Origin: Mallotus nudiflorus | Lineage: Eukaryota; Streptophyta; Magnoliopsida; Malpighiales; Euphorbiaceae | Assembly (NCBI GenBank): GCA_947683625.1 | Contig: CANTUR010000672.1 | Location: forward strand, 62,001-126,000 | DNA: 64,000 nt | Direction of reading: 5' to 3' | In this document: one piece after another, positions 37,001 through 47,400 of the stretch | Layout of the letters: the number at the start of each line of letters is the position of its first letter | How positions within the stretch are numbered: the first letter of the stretch is position 1 | Translations under genes and position numbers: made by a program | The notes under the pieces: generated by a model | What the model was told of the DNA's origin: nothing | Database searches by the model: none | Seen by the model: the letters and a program-made list of their open reading frames with translations, nothing else

Positions 37001-39247
37001 TTGATTTGATAGAGTGGGCTTTCGCACTTGGACTTCAAATGGACATTCGTGGCAGCATTAGTTAACCTACAGGTCCCATGATATATCAAATTGAAACTTA
37101 CTTAGAGGGCTATAATGGGGACTATAAACATTGTCTATAGCAGTCTATCTTCAGGCCAAAATATTTTTGTTAGCCCTATGGATTTGATAGAGTGGGCTTT
37201 CGCACTTGGGCTTCAAATTGACGTTCGTGGCAGCATCGGTTGTCCCATGGGGCCCATAATATATCATATCAAAGCTAACTCATAGGGCTATAATGGGGAC
37301 TATAAAATTCATCTATATTGGTCTGTCTTCATGCCCAAATATTTTTGTTTAAGCCCATGGATTTGATAGAGTGGGCTTTCGCACTTGAGTTTCAAATGGA
37401 CGTTCGTGGCTGCATCGATTGACCACAGGGCCTATAATATATCAAATCAAAGATGACTCATAAGGCTATAATTGGGGCTATAAACTTCATCTATAGCTAT
37501 CCATCTTTTAGCCCAAATACCTTTGTTTAGGCCTATGGATTTGATATAGTATGCTTTCGCACTTGGGCTTCAAATGGACATTCGTGGCAGCATCGGTTGA
37601 CCCACGAGGCCCATAATATATCAAATCAGAGCTGAATCAAGGGGCAGTAATAGGAGCTATAAACTTTGTCTATAACAGTCCATCTTCGGGCCTAAATATT
37701 TTTGTCTAGGCCCATTGATTTAATGGTGTGGGCTTTCGCACTTGGGCTTCAAATGGACATTCGTGGCGGCATTAGTTAACCCACGGGGCCCAGAATATAT
37801 CAAATTGAAGCTGACTCATAGGGCTATAATGGGGGCTATAAATTCATCTATAGCGGTCCATCTTCGGGCCCAAATATTTTTGTTTAGGGCCATGGATTTG
37901 ATAGAGTGGACTTTCGCACTTGGGCTTCAAATGGATGCTCGTGGTAGGTTCGGTTGACCCATGGGTCCCATAATATATCAAATCAAAGCTGACTCAGAGG
38001 GCTATAACAAGGACTATAAACTTCATCTTTAGCGGACCATCTTCGAGCCCAAATATTTTTGTTTAGGCCTATAGATTTCATAGAGTGGGCTTTAACACTT
38101 AGGCTTCAAATGGATGTTCGTGGCAGCATCGATTGACCACGGGCCCCATAATTATCAAATCCAAGATGACTCAAAGGGCTATAAAATTTATCTATAGCGG
38201 TCCAACTTCGGATCCAAATACCTTTGTTTAGGCCTATGGATTTGAGAGAGTGGGCTTTCACACTTGAGCTTCAAATGGACATTCATGGCATCATCGATTG
38301 ACCCACAGGGCCCATAATATATCAAATCAGAGCTGACTCAGAGGGCTATAATAGGGGCTATAAACTTTATCTATAGCAATCCATCTTTAGGCCCAAATAT
38401 TTTTGTCCAGGCCCATTGATTTGATACAGTGGGCTTTCGTACTTAGGTTTCAAATGGATGTTCATAGCAACATTGGTTGACAATGGGGCCCATAATATAT
38501 TAAATCAAAGCTGACTCAGAGGGCTAAAATGGGGGCTATAAACTTCATTTATAGCAGTCCGTCTTCAGGCCCAAATATTTTTATTTAGGCCCATGGATTT
38601 GATAGAGTGGGCTTTCACACTTATGCTTCAAATGGACGTTCATAGCAGCATCGGTTGACCCACGGGGCCCATAATAAATCAAATCAAAGTTGACTCAGAG
38701 AGCTATAATAATGGTTATAAACTTCATCTATAGCGGGCCATCTTCAGACCCAAATATTTATTTTTAGTCCTATGGATTTAATAGTGTGGACTTTCGCACT
38801 TGGGATTCAAATGGACGTTCATGGCAACATCAGTTGACCCATAGGGCCCATAATATATCAATTTGAAGCTAACTCAGAGGGCTATAATATGGTTATAAAC
38901 TTCATCTATAGCGGTCTGTCTTTGAGCCCAAATATTTTTATTTAGGCCTATGGATTTGATAGAGTGGGCTTTTGCACTTAGGCTTCAAATGGACGTTCGT
39001 GGCAGCATCGGTTGACCCACGGGGCCCATAATATATCAAATCAAATCTAACTTAAAGGGCTATAATAGGGGCTATAAACTTTGTCTATAGCAGTCCATCT
39101 TCAGGCTCAAATATTTTTTGTCTAGGCCCATTGATTTGATAGAGTGGGCTTTTGCACTTGGGCTTCAAATGGACGTTGGTTGTAGCATCAGTTAACCCAC
39201 AGGGCCCATAATATATCAAATCAAAGCTAACTCAGAGGGCTATAATG
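22068..39247. repeat. 179-bp satellite array, right arm (about 96 monomers)
   Basis: Resumes in the exact phase where the left arm stopped, starting with target duplication GCGAT. Two broad monomer forms alternate irregularly: one with AAATACCTTTGTTTAGGCCC then ATGGATTTG, the other with AAATATTTTTGTCTAGGCCC then ATTGATTTG. A rarer form has CATTTGACCTTCAAATGG in place of the usual CACTTGGGCTTCAAATGG (23030, 23747, 24262, 25150, 26218, 27447, 34034). A block at about 28630-31560 is rich in monomers with a shortened AAATATTTTTTTTAGGCCC linker. The array ends sharply at GGGCTATAATG (39247). No gene lies within it. Confidence 0.97.
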
Positions 39248-39249
39248 TA

Positions 39250-39839
39250 GCCATCTACATATTTTTTTAGCAGTTTCTATTTTTGATATTATAAAAATGT
39301 TATTGTGAAGAATGGGGACATGGTTGTAATTTTTTTATTTTGATTGTCAATTTAGTGAAAATTTTTTAATACAATCCTCTTAATTTTCTCAGAAATCTAC
39401 TTATATTATGGCAATAAGTTCAAATAAGTACCTTACGAATCAAGCATTTTAGCATTAAGACCTTATGGTTTCCTTTATGACATTTCAATACCTTGTTGTT
39501 TTAAATTAATAGTGCTTGAGTGACAAAATCTATACAATTCATATTTCTCTCACTTCTTGCATCCAGAAAATTTAATTTTCATTTTTAATCAACTTCCCAT
39601 AATTTTAATATGGATTTAGTAGTAGCATCTTTGTTTATAGTGTTTATTTTTTATCTCATTTATGTTATTATTACTACATAAAACTAAACCCTAAAACCTC
39701 AATCCTCAATCCTAAACCCTCAACCTTAAACCCTCAACCCTAAACCTTTAACCCTAAACTTAATTCTAAACCCTCAACCCTAAACCCTTTACCTTAAACC
39801 CTCAACCTTAAACCCTAAAACCCCAAACCTCAAACCCTC
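39250..39839. repeat. AT-rich unit ending in telomere-like repeats, copy A
   Basis: Starts right at the satellite edge. 39290-39680 matches 50505-50890 closely (for example GAAGAATGGGGACATGGTTG and CACCTTACGAATCAAGCATT-type words). It ends in about 150 bp of degenerate CCCTAAA and CCCTCAA heptamers (39690-39839), interrupted by the copia insertion. It is not a functional telomere: the heptamers are mutated and internal. No coding signal. Confidence 0.85.
39835..39839. other. Target-site duplication of the copia element (CCCTC)
   Basis: CCCTC precedes the 5' LTR and is repeated perfectly at 48945-48949 behind the 3' LTR. It is part of the telomere-like CCCTCAA tract. Confidence 0.9.
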
Positions 39840-41382
39840 TGTTAGTGATATGCACTAGGTCAATCATTTATGATTATGTATTGACTATCTTATTTTATTA
39901 ATAAAGAGGTATTTCATTAACATTTGATTTTATGATAATTCTATGAATGGTTAATTCTTACTAAGGCCATCAAGTATGTGACTTGACAGTAAAACCCTTA
40001 GATTAAAATAAGAGTTCTATTCTAATTATCCCTAGCTATTTATTCATTATATAAATATTAAAGTATTAGGGCTAGTATGATTTTGACTGATGGTTATGTT
40101 TTACTAATCATGAATATGAGATATTAAGTCAACTCACAAGTACATGATGAGAGATCATGTATTGGATTGACCCATTATGAGAATACTACATAGATTATTG
40201 TCATAAGTATTTCTCATCACAGTAATTTTATTTTGGTCCTTTGACCTTGAAATCATCATGGATTTCTACATAGTTATTTTATGTTTTGACACATTCTAAC
40301 ATTGTCTTTAACCGGATGATTAAATAGGATGTTGTTGGATATGAAACTAGTTATGTGAGGAATGTGAGTGATTCAGAAGGAATTTATCCCTTATTAATAT
40401 GAGAAAGATATCTAAGGGCCCTTTAATGAGATAAACTGAAGGAAAATGCATAACGACACTGAAATGAATTGATAAAGAGTTATCATTTTTAGTCTACTTG
40501 GAATCAAGTTATAATATTGAACTATATAAGGATGACATTCTATGCCTTATGTTCAATTAAGATATCATGTGATAAAGGGACAATAAAATTCAATGTAATT
40601 AGGTTATGTCGGATTATTGACTTCACATGACTTGGGTAGTCATAATGTCTTGCTAGAGGCCACTTATGACTTGTAGGCCTAAATAGAGATTTAGGCCCAC
40701 TGTCAATGTTATGTGAACCTACAGGGTCACACACTTAGAACAAGCCCAAAATGGATATGGGTTTAATAAGCCCAAAATAAACTCTGTGAAAATAAATAAT
40801 TAAAGTTTTTTATTTATTTATTCATTTATTTATTTAAGATAAATGTTATTTTAAATAAATAAATAAGATACTATTTTTGATTTTTTTTTAAAACAAAATC
40901 AGAATATAATAAATGGGAAATTACCAAAAGGTCATTAGTAGGTGAAACCCTAATTTGGAGTTTATAAGTATGTTATACTCTCTAGGGTTTAATACACTTG
41001 TTTTTCCTGCCTCTAAATTTGTTTTCTTTCTTCTTAGAAAACAAAGACAGAATTTTTCTTTTGTTCTTGATTTGTGAAATAATTAAGAAGATTGCTAGCA
41101 CATATTCCAATTCATTTTGCGAAGGGCTCTTCATGTGGATACCTACAGGGGACGCATCCTTTTGGAGACGTTTAGATCCGAACAACCAAAGCAAAAAGCT
41201 CGAGGTAAGGTGTCACCGATGTGAACCTCCTATCATCCTTCTAGAAAATCTTGCCTCTTCTGCATTTTGGTGAGATTCTTGAAACCTTAGATTTAATCAA
41301 GTAGTCGAATTACATGGATCCAGGTTTAGGAACATGATAAAATTTTAATTTTTCCACTATGTTTGTACCACGTAACCCAACA
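39840..41382 (+). repeat. 5' LTR of the copia element
   Basis: Begins TGTTAGTGATATGCACTAGG and ends CGTAACCCAACA, matching 47401-48944 along its length with scattered substitutions (for example AATCATTTATG against AATCGTTTATG near the start). Short frames inside it on both strands appear in both LTRs and are not genes. Confidence 0.95.
40963..40970 (+). promoter_or_regulatory. Probable TATA box of the copia 5' LTR
   Basis: TATAAGTA here corresponds to TATAAATA at 48525-48532 in the 3' LTR, a better match to the plant TATA consensus. It lies about 420 bp before the LTR end, a plausible U3/R boundary. Prediction from sequence only. Confidence 0.4.
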
Positions 41383-41383
41383 A

Positions 41384-41401
41384 TGGTATCAGAGCCACTT
41401 G
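41384..41401 (+). other. Primer-binding site of the copia element
   Basis: TGGTATCAGAGCCACTTG begins two bases after the LTR end. It is the standard plant copia site complementary to the 3' end of initiator tRNA-Met. Confidence 0.95.
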
Positions 41402-43414
41402 TAGTTCGATTAATTGATTCTGTGTATATGTGATATATGTTAGGGTTTATGATTTGTTTTTAAAAAGGGTTTTCAAAATTATCAAAAAGGGTTTTGATTT
41501 GTTTTGTGATAATTCTTAGTAATCTATTTGAAAATGGAATTAAACATTAATTTCATTAATGTTTGTAATGGTTTAATATGATTAAACTAAAAGCAGTTTT
41601 TGATTTTATGAATTCAGAATGTTGTTTCATGAAAAACGAATTCAAAATGTCGTTTCATTAAAACGAATTATGTATGATGTTTTTATGAAAAATGAATTAA
41701 GTATAATGTTTTATTAATGTGATTTAATGAAACAAAAATTATGTGTTCGAAAACCTAATCACTTAAGGATTTATATCTATTATGTATTCTGTTTTGATTA
41801 ATATGATTAATTGAAACAACATATTTGTTTTCTGTTTTAATTAGGAAAATTGGTGTCTATTTTGATCAGGAAAATCATTTTTTATTAAATTTGAAACAGA
41901 AATTTTGTGATTATGCAGATTTTGTGTTAAGGGGCAATATGTTTAAATGTTAAACAGATTATGCAAAATGGATCTGTTTTATACAGATTCATTCAAGCTG
42001 TAATTTTGATTACAAAAATTAGGGATTTCTTAATGGATGCATCTGTTTAAAATTAAAAAATTATTTTTTATTTGTTATGAATGGATTTTTCAGACTGTTA
42101 GATGTTTATAGAAAGTTATGTCTTTTAGGCAGCAGCTGATTCAATAATATGATTACGAAAATTGGCTAGTTGCTTCCTTAACACAAATTAGGGTTTTAAG
42201 ATGGTTGTTTTAATTAAGCATTTTTGTCTATTTTTGAACAAATTGATTTTATAGTAATTTGATTACGAAAATTCATTAATGTTCAAAAATTTGAAAGGCA
42301 ATTGACTGAAGAGATAAGGTAAAGTGTTTACCATCAGACCAGCTGACTAGCCAGTGGGACCACCACCTGGGGCGCTGCCCCCGGACCCTGCCAGGGGCAC
42401 TACCCCTTGACCCTGAAAGAATTGTCACATTATTTTATTTTTAACATAATAATTGTATTTGTTAACTAAATAGATTATTATGTTATACAAGTTTGTTATT
42501 TTATGCATGGTGCATAGTATGGCCCTTAAACCAATGTGATTGGATTTAATTTTTTATGGGTTGCAATTTTAAATACGGCCTACGAGTCATTTTTATTTTA
42601 TTGTATTTATTTTATTAGAATAATGTAGAATAAATTAATATAATTTATGTAAATCAAGACCCATGGTGCAATTCAAGTTGGAGGCCCAGGATAAAGATCC
42701 AATATAGGAACCAAAGAAGTAGATCCATGGTAAAAGATGGAAATCCAAGTTGGAGGCTCAATTTGTAATTGTAATATTACCTAAGTTTGACCTTTGATCT
42801 TCATATTGGCTTATGAAGATCAACTTAGATTTGCACCATGCTATGTCACATTTATTTTAGTTGTTATGTATGTGATGCCATATGATGCATGCAATACAAT
42901 ATAATAATAACTAAATAAGATTAAATAAAGACGAACCCTCATTTAATATTAAGTCATTATAATGCCTCCCATAAATTCAACACTTGTCAAGCCTTAGATT
43001 ATTATATATGGGCCTGCCAAAGCAAGGTGTATAAATTTATCCAGGGAAGGCAAGTTGGATAATGGTGCTATCCAAACATTTGATATGGTTTAACTTAACT
43101 AGTTTATCAAAATGGTTTTGGACCTAGGGCATTAGATGGGATTTTTAACCATGACATATGATGTCAAATCCCATACCATCCAAGAGTTACATGAGATGTA
43201 ATTGATAAGAGTTGTCTACCTAAATAACCATATTTTAGGCTATGAGCCAAAGCTCACTTAGAGTATGGTGAAATATGGATCTTGGCCCATTAAAATTTGT
43301 AAATTAACTTAGAGGGTTATTGATTTAAGTAAATTTAGTGGGAGTTTTTTTAATTATGCCTCATACACATTTAATAAAATACTAAATGGACTTTGCATAT
43401 ATTTGTTATAGATA
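41402..43414 (+). other. Untranslated leader of the copia element
   Basis: About 2 kb of very AT-rich non-coding sequence. The exception is a GC-rich island at 42368-42412 containing GGGGCGCTGCCCCC, a short inverted repeat able to form a hairpin. No ORF of note. Confidence 0.7.
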
Positions 43415-44317
43415 ATGACTTCAAACATTGCACCTACCATGTCGCTGCGATTGATCCTTGAGAAGGATAAGCTCAATGGGACTAACTTTCTTGACTGGTA
43501 CAAAAACCTAAGAATTGTTCTTAGGCATGAGAGAAAGGAATACATCCTTGATTAACCCATCCCTGAGGAACTAGCTATCAATGCTCCTAGAGCACAAAGG
43601 GATGCTTATAACAAGCATTTTAATGATTCTACTGATGTCACTTATATTATGCTTGGATGTATGGAGTCTGAGCTACAAAAGAAACTGATGGAAATGGAGG
43701 CTTATACTATGATAGACCATCTCAAGGAAATGTTCCAAGAGAAAGCCAAAATTGAAAGGTTCAATACCATCAGGGCATTGCTTTCCTGCAAGCTAACTAC
43801 TGGCGGCTCTATCAGTCCTCATGTTCTCAAGATAAAGGGTCATCTTGATCACTTGGACAAGCTTGGTCTCAAGATTGAACAAGAACTGGTTATGGATATT
43901 ATTCTCCAATCTTTGCCTGAAGCTTATGATAGCTTCATTATGAATTTCAATATGCATAGTATGGAGAAGACTATTTCAGAGTTGCATGGGATGCTGAAAA
44001 CTGCTGAGAAGAACATCAAGAGTAACACCAAGGATGTTCTCATGGTCAACAAGGGAAAGGGGATGAAAAGGGTTGGAAAGGGCAAGGGCAAGGTCTTTAA
44101 AGGCTTTTAGAAGCCCAAGCTAAAGCCCAAGCCCAAATCCAAAGCTGAACCCAAACCAAAGGAAGGAATTTGCTTTTTTTATAATGAGCCAGGTCATTGG
44201 AAAAGAAATTACAAGCTCTATTTAGATGTTCTAAAGAAGAAAAAGGGTGGTGAGACTACCTCTTCAGGTATTCATGTTATAGAATTAAATTTATCTACTT
44301 CTGATTCTGATTCTTAG
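43415..44317 (+). pseudogene. Copia gag, interrupted
   Basis: ATG at 43415 opens MTSNIAPTMSLRLILEKDKL, followed by NGTNFLDWYKNLRIVLRHE, the usual gag N-terminus. A TAA at 43553 interrupts it. The long middle part (43649-44107) has YTMIDHLKEMFQEKAKIERF and DIILQSLPEAYDSFIMNFNM, the core of the copia gag (UBN2-type) domain, ending in a Lys/Gly-rich tail (NKGKGMKRVGKGKGKVFKGF). After a TAG (44108) comes CFFYNEPGHWKRNY, a CCHC zinc knuckle in which the second and fourth cysteines are now Tyr. Ancestral role: capsid and RNA binding. Confidence 0.92.
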
Positions 44318-45640
44318 GTATTAGATACTGGATCAGGATCTCATATATGTACAAATGTGCAGGGTCTAAAAAGGAGTAGATCATTGGCAAGAGACGAAAT
44401 GTACCTAGGAGTTGGCAATGGAGCAAGAGTTGCTGCTTTAGCTGTAGGAACTTATGAGTTACCTTTGCCTAGTGGACTTGTTTTATCTTTAGAAAATTAT
44501 TATTATGTACCTACTATGTGTACAAATATTATTTCTGTTTCTTGTTTGGACAAGAAAGGATTTGAATTTATTATTAAGAATAATAAATACAGTATTTATC
44601 AGGATAACATTTCTATGGATATGCTCCATTCTCTAGTGGACTTTATGTTTTAGATGCTGAAGACACTAATGAAATGCCAATCTATAACGTTGATAAAAAG
44701 AAGTCTAAATCTAATGATTTAAACTCAACCTATCTCTGGCATTGTCGTTTAGGCCATATAAATGAGAAACGCATTTCAAAGCTACGCCAAAATAGGCTTT
44801 TAAATTCATTTGATTATGAATCATTTGATACATGTGAATCTTGTTTACTTGGAAAAATGACTAAAACACCTGTTACTAGACAGAGTGAAAGGGCTAATGA
44901 TTGATTGGGCCTGGTACATTCTGATGTATATGGACCATTAAGCTCAATTGCTAGAGGAGCTTTTCAGTACTTCATAACTTTCATAAATGATTTCAATAGA
45001 TATAGTTATCTATATCTAATGAAATATAAATTTGAATCTTTTGAAAAGTTCAAAATTTTCAAGAATGAAGTACAAAATCAACTTGGTAAAAATATTAAAA
45101 CACTAAGATCTTTTTGAGGTGGTGAATATTTAAACCAAGAATTTACAGATCATCTTAAAGATTGTGGGATTGTCTCACAATTGACTCCTCCAGGTACACC
45201 ACAATGGAATGGTGTGTCTGAACATAGAAATCGGACTCTATTGGATATGGTTCGATTTATGATGAGTCAATCTGATCTTCCAATCTCTTTTTGGGGATAT
45301 GCTTTAGAAACTGCTACATTCATTTTGAATAGAGTTCCATCGAAGGCAGTTGAAAAGATACCATATGAGAAATGGACTGGAAAAACTCCCAGTTTGTCTT
45401 TTCTTAAGATTTAGGGATGTGATGCTTTTGTGAAGCATCAAATCACAGATAAACTAGCACCCAAATCTGAAAAATGCCTTATTGTGGGATATCCTAAAGA
45501 AACTAAAGGATATTACTTCTACAATGTATCTGAGAACAAAGTGTTTATGCCTCGGAATGGTATATTCTTGGAAAGAGAGTTTATTTCCAAAGGAACCAGT
45601 GGGAGCATAGTACAACTTGCAAAAATTCAAGGCCCATAAA
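44318..45640 (+). pseudogene. Copia protease and integrase, interrupted
   Basis: The protease active site VLDTGSGSHIC (44318-44350) is intact but follows a TAG. A frameshift lies near 44625. The pre-integrase domain has HCRLGHINEKRISKLRQN and CESCLLGKM (zinc-binding H/C residues present). The integrase core starts LVHSDVYGP (first Asp present, after a TGA at 44902). The second catalytic motif, usually SDRGGEY, reads RSF-stop-GGEY (45106-45130), so Asp is lost and a TGA follows. The Glu is kept in WNGVSEHRNRTLLDMVRF. Further stops: TAG 45412, TAA 45637. Confidence 0.92.
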
Positions 45641-45657
45641 ATAGCATTATACCTTAT

Positions 45658-46660
45658 ATGGAACCGCAACTGAATCAACAAGTAGTTATTGAGCCTGCAC
45701 AAGTACCAGAAGGCCCAAGAAGGTCTGGTAGGACACATCAAATCCCCATGAGATTTGGATTTCTTATAACCGATGATTATGATGTGTTAATTATGGATCA
45801 TAATGAGCCCACATCCTATCAGAAGGCCATAAATAGTCCTGACTCTGAGAAATGGCTTGAAGCCATGAGATCAGAAATGCAATCCATGTATAATAACCAA
45901 GTATGGACCTTGATTAACCCAAATGATGGCTTAAAAACTATTGGGTGCAAATGGGTTTTCAAAAAGAAAATTGACATGGATGGCAATGTGCATACCTTTA
46001 AGGAAAGACTAGTTCAAAAGGTTTCAAACAAACACATGGTATAGACTATGATGAAACTTTTTCACCAGTGGCTATGCTAAAATCTATTCAAATTCTCCTT
46101 GCCATAGTTGCATACTATGATTATGAAATATGGCAAATGGATGTCAAAACAGCATTTCTTAATGGAAACTTACTTGAGGATGTGTACATGAGACATCCAA
46201 AGGGTTTTATTAGTCCTGAGAATTCTGGAAAGGTATGCAAGCTTCAAAGATCCATTTATGGATTGAAGCAAGCATCTCGAAGTTAGAATCGTCATTTTGA
46301 TGAAGCAGTCAAAGAATTTGGCTTCATTAAAAATGATGATGAACCTTGTGTATACAAGAAAGTTAGTGGGAGTGCTATTGTGTTTTTAGTACTGTATGTG
46401 GATGACATACTACTCATTGGAAATGATATCCCTATTTTACAAAATGTTAAATCATGGTTAGGGAATTGTTTCTCAATGAAAGACTTAGGTGAAGCTGCTT
46501 ATATATTAGGCATTAAGATCTATAGAGATAAATCTAAAAGGCTTATTGGCCTAAGTCAAAGCACTTATATTGATAAGGTATTAAATAGGTTTAGTATGCA
46601 AGATTCCAAGAGAGGATTCTTGCCAATGTCGCATGGCATTAGTCTCAGCAAGACTTAGTG
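45658..46660 (+). pseudogene. Copia reverse transcriptase, interrupted
   Basis: KWLEAMRSEMQSMYNNQVWT and KWVFKKKIDMDGNVHTFKER lead to a frameshift at about 46020, then the frame recovers at DETFSPVAMLKSIQILLAI. QMDVKTAFLNGNLLEDVYM, KLQRSIYGLKQASRS then TAG (46284), and the catalytic LYVDDILLIGND (YVDD at 46395-46406) are all present, with KDLGEAAYILGIKI behind. Ends at TAG 46656. Polymerase motifs are complete, but the frame is broken at least three times. Confidence 0.93.
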
Positions 46661-47390
46661 TCCTATGACACAAGATGAGCAAGACTTCATGAGTAAGATT
46701 CCATATGCTTCTACTATTGGATTTATCATGTATGCAATATTGTGTACTCAACCTGATGTTTCATATGCCTTAAGCACAATGAGCAAATACCAATCAAACC
46801 CAGGTGAAAGTCACTGGACAGTAGTTAAAAATATCCTTAAGTACTTGAGAAGAACTAAGGATGCATTTTTACTGTATGGTGGTCAGGAAGATGAGCTAGT
46901 TGTAAATGGTTACATAGATGCTAGCTTCTAAACTAACAAGGATGATTTTTTATCACAGTCAGGATATATGTTTTGTTTGAATGGAGGTGCAGTGAGCTGG
47001 AGGAGTTCCAAGCAAGACACTGTTGCTGATTCTACAATAGAAGCTAAGTACATAGCTGCCTCAGAAGCAGTTAAGTAGGTTGTTTAGATCAAGAAGTTCA
47101 TAATTGGACTAGGTGTTGTTCCTAGTATATCAGATCCAGTTAACTTGTATTGTGACAATAATGGAGCTATAGCCCAAGCTAAGGAGCCCAGATCACATCA
47201 GAGATCCAGACACATACTCAGTATTATCATCTCATTCGAGAAATCATTGAGAGAGGAGACATCAAGATATGCAGAGTACCTACAAATGATAATGTTGTTG
47301 ATCCACTGACTAAGCCTCTTCCACAGCCTAAACATAAGAGTCATACTAGGTCCATGGGTATTCGATACAATGTTGATTGGGCCTAGTGCA
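46661..47390 (+). pseudogene. Copia RNase H and C-terminus, interrupted
   Basis: IPYASTIGFIMYAILCTQPD and ALSTMSKYQSNPGESHW form the connection to RNase H. The RNase H residues lie in NGYIDASF (Asp; TAA at 46929 follows), ADSTIEAKYIAASEA (Glu) and LYCDNNGAIAQAKEPRSH (Asp). Two TAGs sit near 47076 and 47085, and a frameshift near 47197 leads to RVPTNDNVVDPLTKPLPQPK, the usual copia C-terminus. A stop follows shortly before the 3' LTR. Confidence 0.92.
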
Positions 47391-47400
47391 AATAGGAGAT
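47388..47400 (+). other. Polypurine tract of the copia element
   Basis: GCAAATAGGAGAT immediately before the 3' LTR, in the position of the (A)GTGGGAGAT tract common in plant copia elements. Confidence 0.7.

Noticed and set aside
1..39247. Many 60-90 residue frames in the satellite on both strands with recurring texts such as HLKPKCESPLYQIHGPK
   Set aside because: They recur with the 179-bp monomer, are short, lack domains and are broken in most monomers; they are by-products of the tandem repeat.
1..39247. Possible CENP-B box in the satellite
   Set aside because: I compared CTTTCGCACTTGGGCTT and TCTTCGGGCCC stretches with the TTCGNNNNANNCGGG pattern; neither keeps the required bases.
39684..39839. 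Functional telomere
   Set aside because: The heptamers are degenerate, short and internal, with more than 24 kb of sequence on both sides.
40540..41273. Frames of 64-91 residues inside the copia LTR, partly conserved in both LTRs
   Set aside because: Conserved only because the two LTRs derive from one template; no domain, and no expectation of coding in this LTR.
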